From contig NZ_JABXFD010000316.1 of the NCBI RefSeq assembly GCF_013372625.1, positions 1-32,959 of the forward strand: a DNA stretch of 32,959 nucleotides, given 5' to 3'. The notes below the pieces were generated by a model that was not told the DNA's origin, ran no database searches, and saw only the letters and a list, made by a program, of their open reading frames with translations. Shown piece by piece: positions 9,154-15,426 of this stretch (position 1 is its first letter; each line of letters opens with the position of its first letter). A program made the translations under genes and the position numbers. The DNA comes from Actinomadura sp. BRA 177 (GTDB lineage: Bacteria; Actinomycetota; Actinomycetes; Streptosporangiales; Streptosporangiaceae).

Positions 9154-10334
9154 GGGGACTCCTCCTCGCGGACGCTGTATCGGTGGGCGGCGGGCATCGC
9201 GTGCACGAGGCCGTCCCGCGTTCTCGCTAGTCCGAACCCGTGCAGGACGGCGAGGGCGTCAACGGCCAGGCGTCCGGCGCCTCCATCGGACTGGTAGGCC
9301 ATCGCCCAGCGCGGACGGCGTTGGAGGAGCCGCGCGGCCTCGTCCTCAAGCGTGGCGCGCGATGCCTCCCCGTCCTTGACTAGGCGGTCGAGGAGCAGCA
9401 GGGCCGCCACCTTCGCGTGGCTGCCGTCGTCGGGGAACTTGGAGTCGGTGGCGAGGGCTTCTGCGTCCACCAGCAGGTAGCCCTCGGCGCGTTCTTCGAG
9501 TTCCAGCCCGGCCTCCTCCGCCGCGCGGCGCAGGATCTGCCGCCCGGTGAGGGAGCCCGCGTAGGCGGTCTCGGCCTGCGACAGGTCCGCCCGGTAGACG
9601 ACAGGATCGTCCAGCAGCTTCCGCAGCAGCGAATGCCTGGCCCACAGGTTCCGCTGCGTCTCGGTCGGCTCGTCAGTCCCGTACCTGCGCTCGACGGCCA
9701 GCTCGCTCAGGTCGGGCCAGTCCGTCTCCGGCAGCCGTGAAGGCGCGACCGGCGCGGACAGCAGTCGCATGACCCGAGTCGTGTCCACCCGGTAGAGGAC
9801 TTTGGCCTCGGCACTGTCCAGGTACGCGTCGGTCGTCCCGTCGACGGCAGTGACGGCGCCGTGGTGCTCCAGCAGTTTCAGCGCGTCCACGAACGCCGCA
9901 CGCTCGTCCCCTCGCACGGGGTCGAAGGCAGGGATCTGGTCGTCGGCCCCGGCGGCCTGCACGACCCTTTGCGCGAGCATCCCGATCGTCGTCACCGGCG
10001 CCGCGAGCGCTTCGGCGGCGACCAGGCAGAGCAGCGTGTACCTGCGCCGGTCGAACGGCGCCTTCGTCGACCGCCTCCGCCTGGCGGGCCGCGAGGGATC
10101 GGCGTCCGCGCGGACCTTCACCAGCCGGGCGTAGCCTTGGCGCGGCTCCATGAACAGCCGCCAGCCGCAGTAGTAGTCGAACCACCGCGCGAGAGTGGAG
10201 TGGCGCCGCCGGACCAGGTCGAAGCCGTCGGGGTCGGTCTGCAGCGAGATCAGCGGCCGTCCGAGGAGCAGCCGGATCGCGCGCGCCAGCTCCTCCTTCT
10301 CCGCCTGGGCGAGCTGGTTCGCGAGCCTGCTCAC
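9150..10334 (-). CDS. jetB: Wadjet type II JetB, MukE/KITE-like subunit (TIGR02678, DUF2398)
   Basis: A 394-residue protein that matches the TIGR02678/DUF2398 family by gene order, length and sequence style: it begins MSRLANQLAQAEKEELARAIRLLL, with an LARWFDYYCGWRL segment at about 48-60 and winged-helix-like stretches through the middle. In Wadjet the corresponding subunit binds the kleisin and SMC heads, as MukE does in MukBEF. The start is GTG at 10334, which overlaps the jetA stop in GTGA; its own stop overlaps the jetC GTG. This tight overlap implies translational coupling and matched subunit amounts. No catalytic residues are expected. Family assignment is from memory of the cassette TIGR02677-02680. 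Confidence 0.87.
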   Translation of the reverse strand: MSRLANQLAQAEKEELARAIRLLLGRPLISLQTDPDGFDLVRRRHSTLARWFDYYCGWRLFMEPRQGYARLVKVRADADPSRPARRRRSTKAPFDRRRYTLLCLVAAEALAAPVTTIGMLAQRVVQAAGADDQIPAFDPVRGDERAAFVDALKLLEHHGAVTAVDGTTDAYLDSAEAKVLYRVDTTRVMRLLSAPVAPSRLPETDWPDLSELAVERRYGTDEPTETQRNLWARHSLLRKLLDDPVVYRADLSQAETAYAGSLTGRQILRRAAEEAGLELEERAEGYLLVDAEALATDSKFPDDGSHAKVAALLLLDRLVKDGEASRATLEDEAARLLQRRPRWAMAYQSDGGAGRLAVDALAVLHGFGLARTRDGLVHAMPAAHRYSVREEESP

Positions 10335-11869
10335 GCGCCGGACGCCTTCCGCGCGGGCCCGGCGGCCGTGAAGCGGATGTCGACCAGGTAGTCGGGGCCG
10401 CGGAACCGGCCGCGCGGAGTGTGCAGCTCCGCCGTACGGCCATCAGGCGGCGGCCACAGCCGGACCTCGATCCGGCCGTCGGTCGTGCCGGCCCGCCGCA
10501 GCCCGTCACCGCCGGGACGCACGGCGAGCGCCCGCCCGATCAGGTCCAGGAGCCGCCGCAACGTGTCGTGCTCAACGCGCCCGAACGCCGAGAGCCGAAC
10601 CGGGCCATCGGTCGCGAGCCATTGCCAGGCCGCCTCCAGCTCCGCCCGCTCGCGCCGCGCGCGCTCCCGTCGCTCGGCGCGCAACTGCTGGACGTCCCGC
10701 ACCTTGGCCGTGCGTCCCATCCGCTCGGTGCGTCCACTGGTGCGCAGCAGCGCCGACACTTCCACCGGCGGCGTCTCGTCCCAGCTGGCCGCCGTGGGGA
10801 TGGGCTCCGCGTCCGCGTGCGCGAGATGCGCGTGCCGCGCGGACGCCAGCCCGAACGCCGTCCCCCAGAGCCGGTGCGCGTCGTCCTCACTCGGCGCGTT
10901 GGCGAACCACCTTGCGAGCGTCCGGAAGTCGGCCGCCGCACTGGACGAGCGCCGCCGCGACTCGGTGATCCGGTCGAGCACCTGCAACAGCGACACGATC
11001 GCCCTGCGCGCCACATCGTGCAGCTGCCGCACCCGCGGCGTCCCCTCTTCCGGCCGGAACCACAGCAGCAGCCCGTCCCACTTGGCCCTGCGCGCGGCCA
11101 GCCAGGCGATCGCCGGATCGGCACCCTGAACCGGAGGTAGCTCCGCACCCGCAAGCGCCCGGCTGTGCAGGACGCTGACCCCGCGATCCTCCAGGCCACC
11201 GAGCGCCGAGCAAATGGCGTCGGCCCGGACGTCAAGATTGGTGACGAACTCCTGGAGGTAGGCGACGGTCGCGCTCTTGACGTCGCTGAACGTCGCGAGA
11301 TCGGCGCCCTCCGCCCGCATCAGCCGCTGCAGTTCGCCGTTGAACGATTTGGTGTTGTTGCGTAGCGCGTCGAGATGCCCCTCCAGCTCCTGCAGCGTGG
11401 TGAAGATGCGCCGGTTGACGGCCGGATCGTCGTCCTTGAGCAGCTCCTCCAGCTCCCCCAGCCGGTCGGCGATCGCATCGAGCACGGCCGTCTGCAACGC
11501 GCCGGACGAACTCAGCACGGCCAGCGCATGCTGCACCCCGGCGAACGCCGCCTCGCCTTTCCGCGTCAGCGAATACTGCAGGTTCTTGCGCTCGTACTCT
11601 TCGGCCGTCGCGTAACTGCCCGCGTGGTTCTGCACGACGTCGAGCAGCTTCCACGCCACCAGCTGCCCCAGCGACCGCGTCAGATCCACATCGTCCACGG
11701 GCGCGTAGAACCCGACGTGCCGCAGCCGCTCCCGCACCTGGTCGAACGTGAGCGACGTCTCCAGCCGCTCGTTCGCGTCCCCGAACGCGCACATGACGCC
11801 GATGTGCAGGTCGGCGCGCCCGGTGGTCGTGAAATCGAACATCCCCTCCGGAACCCGCGCCAGCGCCAT
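10331..11869 (-). CDS. jetA: Wadjet type II JetA, kleisin-like subunit (TIGR02677, DUF2397)
   Basis: A 512-residue protein, first gene of the leftward Wadjet operon. It begins MALARVPEGMFDFTTTGRADLHIGVMCAF, carries a winged-helix-like N-terminal region to about residue 110, a long helical middle, and an Arg/Glu-rich helix near residues 400-420. This matches the TIGR02677/DUF2397 family, the kleisin-like (MukF-like) partner of JetB and JetC. I chose the ATG at 11869, which follows a GGGAGGGGG ribosome-binding site, over the in-frame GTG at 11908, which would add 13 poorly conserved-looking residues. The 178 bp upstream should hold the operon promoter, but I see no convincing -35/-10 pair there. 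Confidence 0.87.
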   Translation of the reverse strand: MALARVPEGMFDFTTTGRADLHIGVMCAFGDANERLETSLTFDQVRERLRHVGFYAPVDDVDLTRSLGQLVAWKLLDVVQNHAGSYATAEEYERKNLQYSLTRKGEAAFAGVQHALAVLSSSGALQTAVLDAIADRLGELEELLKDDDPAVNRRIFTTLQELEGHLDALRNNTKSFNGELQRLMRAEGADLATFSDVKSATVAYLQEFVTNLDVRADAICSALGGLEDRGVSVLHSRALAGAELPPVQGADPAIAWLAARRAKWDGLLLWFRPEEGTPRVRQLHDVARRAIVSLLQVLDRITESRRRSSSAAADFRTLARWFANAPSEDDAHRLWGTAFGLASARHAHLAHADAEPIPTAASWDETPPVEVSALLRTSGRTERMGRTAKVRDVQQLRAERRERARRERAELEAAWQWLATDGPVRLSAFGRVEHDTLRRLLDLIGRALAVRPGGDGLRRAGTTDGRIEVRLWPPPDGRTAELHTPRGRFRGPDYLVDIRFTAAGPARKASGA

Positions 11870-11976
11870 CCCCGTCCCCCTCCCGGCCCGCTCTTCGGCA
11901 ATTCTCACGTCGGCGGGACGAGCCTACGCAGCCTCTCCACCGGATTTCTCCGGCATCTGAATCTGTGGACAACGCC

Positions 11977-12002
11977 GTGCCCCCGGCGGGGGCCGGGGGC
12001 AC
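11977..12002 (-). terminator. GC-rich hairpin between the secreted-protein gene and jetA
   Basis: A perfect 11-bp inverted repeat (GTGCCCCCGGC at 11977-11987 and its complement at 11992-12002) with a 4-nt loop. It lies 46 bp past the stop of the gene at 12048-12542 and 108 bp before the jetA start. It has no U-run, which is common for actinobacterial terminators. It probably insulates the Wadjet operon from the upstream gene. Confidence 0.65.
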
Positions 12003-12047
12003 GGGTGGGAGCGGCTCGGTGACGTCGGGCCGGCCGGTCCGCGGGGA

Positions 12048-12542
12048 CTACGCCGCGGCGAAGTCGTAGGTGGCGGTGACGGTGGCGGAGCCGGGGCAGA
12101 GCCAGCCGCTGGTCTTGTTGACGGTCTGGTTCGCGAACGTGGCGGTGACCGGCAGGTCGGTACCCGTGAAGCTGCCGTTCAGGTTGCCACCGTAGGTGCA
12201 GCCGGTGGCCTCCATCGCGAAGTTGTTGATGCTGGCGGCGCCGTTGTCGAGCTTGCCGCTCCACGGCAGGTTCTTGGGCGTGACGGTGACGCCGCAGCCG
12301 CCGACGGAGGCCGAGGTGATGGAGAGCGTGCCGTCGGAGGCGATCGTGCCGGACAGGGTGGAGCTCGTGCAGGACACGGAGACTCCCGCGTTGATGACCA
12401 TGGGCCCGTTGAGGGTGGCCGTGAAGCCGCCGGCCGTCCAGGCCAGTGCGGGGGTTGCGGTCATGGCGACGGCGACGGCGGCCGCGGCCGTGATCGAGGC
12501 GATCGCGGCCGGCTTCTTGATGCGGGACAAGGGTGGCCTCAT
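12048..12542 (-). CDS. Secreted cysteine-containing protein of unknown function
   Basis: A 164-residue exported protein. The signal peptide is clear: MRPPLSRIKKPAAIAS, an Ala/Val-rich core, then ATPALA before W at about residue 35. The mature part is rich in Ser, Thr, Gly and Asn with alternating hydrophobic residues, which suggests a beta-sandwich. It has four Cys (SCTSS, GGCGVT, TGCTYG, WLCPG), enough for two disulfides. I chose the ATG at 12542 because it starts the signal peptide; the reading frame stays open to a TTG at 12704, but that would put 54 residues before the signal. The ribosome-binding site is weak. The gene has its own promoter at 12726-12754 and an operator-like palindrome, with a long leader of about 175 nt. 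I do not recognise the family. Confidence 0.75.
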   Translation of the reverse strand: MRPPLSRIKKPAAIASITAAAAVAVAMTATPALAWTAGGFTATLNGPMVINAGVSVSCTSSTLSGTIASDGTLSITSASVGGCGVTVTPKNLPWSGKLDNGAASINNFAMEATGCTYGGNLNGSFTGTDLPVTATFANQTVNKTSGWLCPGSATVTATYDFAAA

Positions 12543-12705
12543 TTCGGCTGGCGGGCGTCGCGCCTGCACCCGGAGGTACGGGGTGGGTGGGCCGATTCGC
12601 AACGCCACCGCGCCCATGGCCATTGGACGGCGGAGACGTTGGGAATTGCGGACCGGGAGCCGGGAGCCGTCTTGCTTCATCGCCCAGGGACTCGGCGACT
12701 CCAAG

Positions 12706-12719
12706 TAGAACGCGTTCTA
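12706..12719. promoter_or_regulatory. Perfect palindromic operator (KstR/TetR-type consensus)
   Basis: The sequence TAGAACGCGTTCTA is a perfect 14-bp palindrome and fits TnnAACnnGTTnnA, the consensus described for KstR, the TetR-family repressor of sterol catabolism. It sits 6 bp downstream of the -10 box of the secreted-protein promoter, so a bound protein would cover the transcription start. Which regulator binds is unknown; other TetR-family proteins could use a similar site. Confidence 0.6.
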
Positions 12720-12725
12720 TGAAGG

Positions 12726-12754
12726 ACCATAAGGAAAACTCCTTGGATGGTCAA
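12726..12754 (-). promoter_or_regulatory. Leftward promoter of the secreted-protein gene
   Basis: On the minus strand TTGACC (12749-12754) and TATGGT (12726-12731) are separated by exactly 17 bp, a good housekeeping-type -35/-10 pair. Transcription would start near 12719, inside the palindrome, and leave a leader of about 175 nt before the ATG at 12542. Confidence 0.6.
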
Positions 12755-12930
12755 TGACCGGGCGGACATCTTTTTCGCGCATCTTTCGCGGGCCGTCCGC
12801 AACACGGTGTTTCGAGCGTCCGTTAGCGCCCTGCAACAGGGAGTACGGCAGATCTACAGGCCGCGCCCCCGTCCAGCCGGAGCCATCGTGCATGCTTCGC
12901 CAACAGCGGGAATGGCGCCATGGGCTGTGA

Positions 12931-12947
12931 CGAGAACGCGTTATATG
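12931..12947. promoter_or_regulatory. Imperfect second copy of the AGAACGCGTT operator
   Basis: CGAGAACGCGTTATATG repeats the core of the palindrome at 12706 in the same orientation (AGAACGCGTTnTATG), about 225 bp away. One half site is degraded. Two copies at this distance could allow looping by a repressor, or could be the remains of a second promoter. Confidence 0.35.
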
Positions 12948-12956
12948 TGGAGTACA

Positions 12957-12973
12957 CCGAATCAATGATTCGG
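12957..12973. promoter_or_regulatory. 17-bp perfect inverted repeat
   Basis: CCGAATCA and TGATTCGG flank a single A, giving a perfect palindrome with 8-bp arms. The centre is too small for a stable RNA hairpin, so a dimeric DNA-binding protein site is more likely. It is 43 bp past the stop of the F420-type gene. Confidence 0.35.
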
Positions 12974-13015
12974 ACGCCGAGTCCCCTTGTCTTCGGATGG
13001 ACGAAATTGTCGAGG

Positions 13016-13984
13016 TCAGCCGAAGCGTTCGCGGAGGACGGGCAGGAGGTCGGCTTCCGCCCAGGTGCGGAAGTCCTTCTGCCTGTCCGGGCCGGACTGG
13101 CAGAAGGAGACGTGGGTGAAGCCCGCGTCGGCCCACTGCTGGACGGCCTGGACGTAGTCGTCGATGTTGTCGCCGCACGGGACGGACTCGGCGACGTCCT
13201 CGGGACGGACGGTCTTCGTCGCGGCCTCGAAGTTCACCGGGCCGGGAAGCTCGGCCATCACCTTCCAGGCGGGCGCCGAGAACTTCCAGATGCGGTGGGC
13301 GCGCTGCTTGCACTCCTCGTAGTCGTCGCCGAACGCGACGGGGATCTGCCCGTAGGCGGGCTTGCCCGCGCCGCCCTCGTTGCGGAAGAGCTCGGCGATC
13401 TCGCCGAGTGGCTGGTCGGACACCAGCATGTCGCCGTACCGGGCCGTCAGCCGCGCGGCGCGCGGGCCGAACGCCGCCATCCCGATCCGGACGGGCTGCG
13501 CGGGGATGTCGTAGAGCTTCGCCGAGTCCACCCGGTAGTGCTTGCCGTGGTAGTTGACGTAGTCGCCGCCGAACAGCGCCCGGATGATCTCCACGGCCTC
13601 CTCGAACATCTCGTGCCGGATGTCCACCGGGGGCCAGTCCCGCCCGACGACGTGCTCGTTCAGGTTCTCGCCGGAGCCGATGCCGAGGATGAACCGGCCG
13701 TCCGACAGGACGCCCGTCGTCGCGGCCTTCTGCGCGACCACGGCCGGGTGGTAGCGCATCGTCGGGCAGGTGACCAGCGTCATCAGCGGGACGCGGTGGG
13801 TGGCGTGGGCGAGCGCGCCCAGCACCGACCACGCGTAGGCCGAGTGCCCCTGCTCCTCCAGCCACGGGAAGTAGTGGTCGGAGATGGTGAGGTAGTCGAA
13901 GCCGGCCTCCTCGGCCTCCACGCCGTCGGTGACGAGTTGCTTGGGCGGTGTCTGCTCGCAGAGCAGCGAGTATCCGAATTGCAT
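13016..13984 (-). CDS. F420-dependent LLM-class oxidoreductase (TIGR03557/FGD-like)
   Basis: A 322-residue luciferase-like monooxygenase-fold enzyme that by family should use coenzyme F420. It begins MQFGYSLLCEQTPPKQLV, with FDYLTISDHYFPW at about 29-41, VTCPTMRYHPAVVAQKAATT near 92-111 and RFILGIGSGENLNEHVVG near 117-134. These are typical of the F420-dependent G6PDH-like group (TIGR03557). Real glucose-6-phosphate activity cannot be inferred, because the group has many members of other specificity. I chose the ATG at 13984 from family starts; an in-frame ATG at 13996 lies only 2 nt from AGGAGG and is less likely as the initiator. It follows the ferritin-like gene by 35 bp on the same strand and is probably co-transcribed with it. 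Confidence 0.85.
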   Translation of the reverse strand: MQFGYSLLCEQTPPKQLVTDGVEAEEAGFDYLTISDHYFPWLEEQGHSAYAWSVLGALAHATHRVPLMTLVTCPTMRYHPAVVAQKAATTGVLSDGRFILGIGSGENLNEHVVGRDWPPVDIRHEMFEEAVEIIRALFGGDYVNYHGKHYRVDSAKLYDIPAQPVRIGMAAFGPRAARLTARYGDMLVSDQPLGEIAELFRNEGGAGKPAYGQIPVAFGDDYEECKQRAHRIWKFSAPAWKVMAELPGPVNFEAATKTVRPEDVAESVPCGDNIDDYVQAVQQWADAGFTHVSFCQSGPDRQKDFRTWAEADLLPVLRERFG

Positions 13985-14019
13985 GCCGCCTCGCATACCC
14001 TCCTGGCCTCGGTGAATCC

Positions 14020-14556
14020 TCAGTTGCCCAGCAGGTCCATGAGGTCGTCGGCGTGCTCCTCCTCCTCGGCGAGGATGTCCTCCATGATGCGGCGCGTGGT
14101 GACGTCGCCCTCGCCGAGCCAGCGGATGATCTCCTGGTAGGACTCGATGACGATCCGCTCGGCGACCAGGTTCTCCTTGAGCATGCCCTTCAGGTCGGTG
14201 TCGTCGAACGTCGCGTAGGTGGTGTGGGAGCGCTCGGCGATCGTCTTCGGGTCGAAGTCGGGGTCGCCGCCGAGCTGGCTGATGCGCTCGGCGGCGCGCA
14301 TCGCGTGGTCGCGCTCCTCGTCCGCGTGCTCGGTGAACTCCGCGGCGACCTGCGCGCGGTCGATGCCGGACGCGCTGATCGCGTGCTGCGCGTAGCGCAT
14401 CCAGCAGACGATCTCGGTGGCCAGGACGTCGTTGAGGACGCCGATGACCTCCTCGGGGCTCCGGCCGTAGTTCTCGGTCACCGGCCCGTCGGTCATCTTC
14501 GCGCGGGCGCGCTCCCGGATCGCCGCCACGTCGATGCTGAAACTGTTGTCGGCCAT
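14020..14556 (-). CDS. Ferritin-like diiron protein (bacterioferritin/Dps-like)
   Basis: A 178-residue four-helix-bundle protein with carboxylate and His residues spaced as diiron ligands: Glu48 in LATEIVCWMRY, Glu81 and His84 in DEERDH, Glu133 and Glu138 in NLVAERIVIESY, and Glu165 with His168 in LAEEEEHADDL. This fits the ferritin-like superfamily and points to iron oxidation or storage, or peroxide protection. Whether it forms a 12-mer or 24-mer shell is not visible. The ATG at 14556 follows a strong AGAAGGAGAGGGC ribosome-binding site. It shares a 225-bp divergent intergenic region with the small peptide gene at 14782. Confidence 0.88.
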   Translation of the reverse strand: MADNSFSIDVAAIRERARAKMTDGPVTENYGRSPEEVIGVLNDVLATEIVCWMRYAQHAISASGIDRAQVAAEFTEHADEERDHAMRAAERISQLGGDPDFDPKTIAERSHTTYATFDDTDLKGMLKENLVAERIVIESYQEIIRWLGEGDVTTRRIMEDILAEEEEHADDLMDLLGN

Positions 14557-14662
14557 GCCCTCTCCTTCTGATCACGCGCTGGACGTAGCCGTCCTACCCA
14601 GCACGGGGGCGTCATGCGCCGGTACGCGAAACGACGCGAGGGCACGGCTGGGGACCCGATAC

Positions 14663-14692
14663 TTGGCCACGGTCCGTGACACGTGCTATACG
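14663..14692 (+). promoter_or_regulatory. Promoter of the twin-peptide/M50 operon
   Basis: TTGGCC (14663-14668) and TATACG (14687-14692) are 18 bp apart, and the -10 is preceded by TGC, an extended -10 element. Transcription would start near 14700 and give an 80-nt leader to the ATG at 14782. Confidence 0.5.
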
Positions 14693-14781
14693 TAGAGCTA
14701 CCTCGCTGCGACCCGTGGTGAGGAAGGGACATCCGGTATCCACCTTGAGATCCGGGCGTGACAAGGAAGAAAAGGAACCAC

Positions 14782-15081
14782 ATGAAGTCCTTCAGCTACA
14801 CCGAGCTGGACCTGCTGGCCGGCGAGGTCCTGCCGGAGCGCGCCGTGCTGTCCACCCTCCTCGTCGGGGGCGGCGCCGACGACAACGACAACCACAACTT
14901 CAACCTCAACGCCGGCCACGGCGGTGGTGACAACGACAGCACCGTCATCTCCCAGCAGTCCTGCTCGGTCGTGAACAACCAGCAGAACGCCGGGCTGCTG
15001 TCGGCGCTGGGCATCGCGTCCCAGAACCCGACCAGCACCCACAGCTGCCTGCCGGGCACGGCGATCGCCAACAACGGCTGA
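14782..15081 (+). CDS. Small precursor-like peptide A (shared leader motif)
   Basis: A 99-residue peptide with an ATG at 14782 after AAAGGAACCAC. The N-terminus reads MKSFSYTELDLLAGEVLPER and is shared in pattern with the peptide at 15181: [FL]SY[TA][ED]LD[LR]L[AD][GA]E[VI]LP[EP]R. The middle is rich in Gly, Asp, Asn and His (about 32-54). The C-terminal part holds two Cys 27 residues apart, with GLLSALGIASQNP between them, matching the spacing and wording of the second peptide. There is no ordinary signal peptide. I infer a leader plus core precursor, processed by the M50 protease at 15426; this is not a family I recognise. Alternatives are a small structural or secreted peptide handled by a dedicated exporter. 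Confidence 0.72.
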   Translation: MKSFSYTELDLLAGEVLPERAVLSTLLVGGGADDNDNHNFNLNAGHGGGDNDSTVISQQSCSVVNNQQNAGLLSALGIASQNPTSTHSCLPGTAIANNG

Positions 15082-15098
15082 GTCGCCTCGATGTAACG

Positions 15099-15150
15099 GC
15101 GGGCTTCGGCCCGCAAGGGAAGGGCTGGCGATCTCCTGCCAGCCCTTCCC
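15099..15150 (+). terminator. Tandem hairpins between the two peptide genes (attenuator)
   Basis: Two hairpins lie back to back. The first is GCGGGC-TTCG-GCCCGC (15099-15114), a UUCG tetraloop. The second has a perfect 13-bp stem, GGGAAGGGCTGGC (15117-15129) pairing with 15138-15150, and an 8-nt loop. A CT-rich tract follows instead of a U-run. They lie 17 bp past the stop of peptide A and 30 bp before peptide B. The position suggests partial termination or 3'-end protection that leaves more peptide A transcript than protease transcript. Confidence 0.7.
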
Positions 15151-15180
15151 CCTTCTTCCCGTCCACGCGAAAGCTGTCAC

Positions 15181-15426
15181 ATGAGCCTCGAAAACCCTCA
15201 GAAACTCAGCTACGCCGACCTCGACCGGCTCGACGCCGAGATCCTGCCGCCGCGGCTGGCCATGTCCGCGCCGCGCGGCGACGGCCACGGCGGCACGGTC
15301 GTCATGTACGCGTGCCAGGCCACCTACTCGCCGGGGACCACCGGCCTGCTCGGGACGGGCCTGCTGGCCCAGCCGGCCCACTCCACGCTGACCTGCGTCC
15401 CGGCCACCGTGGTCGACCACCACTGA
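15181..15426 (+). CDS. Small precursor-like peptide B (shared leader motif)
   Basis: An 81-residue peptide. After MSLENPQK it reads LSYADLDRLDAEILPPR, the same leader pattern as peptide A. The C-terminal part resembles that of peptide A: TV, then Cys, then GLLGTGLLAQP, then ST-x-T-Cys-VP, with the two Cys 26 residues apart. The Asp/Asn-rich linker of peptide A is shortened here to RGDGHGG. The ATG at 15181 has a weak ribosome-binding site. The TGA stop overlaps the ATG of the M50 protease (TGATG), which implies coupled translation. Likely a second substrate of that protease. Function is not known. Confidence 0.72.
   Translation: MSLENPQKLSYADLDRLDAEILPPRLAMSAPRGDGHGGTVVMYACQATYSPGTTGLLGTGLLAQPAHSTLTCVPATVVDHH

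Larger units (their letters stand above)
12543..13015. other. 473-bp intergenic region with promoter and three palindromes
   Basis: There is no convincing gene here. It lies between the start of the secreted-protein gene and the 3' end of the F420-type oxidoreductase gene. It holds a leftward promoter, a perfect 14-bp palindrome, a second imperfect copy of the same core about 225 bp away, and a 17-bp palindrome of different sequence. Small open frames in it have mixed third-position GC and no family resemblance. Confidence 0.7.

Noticed and set aside
12747..12968. Possible 73-residue gene in the intergenic region
   Set aside because: Third-position GC is mixed, there is no recognisable domain, and it runs through the promoter -35 region and the second operator-like site.
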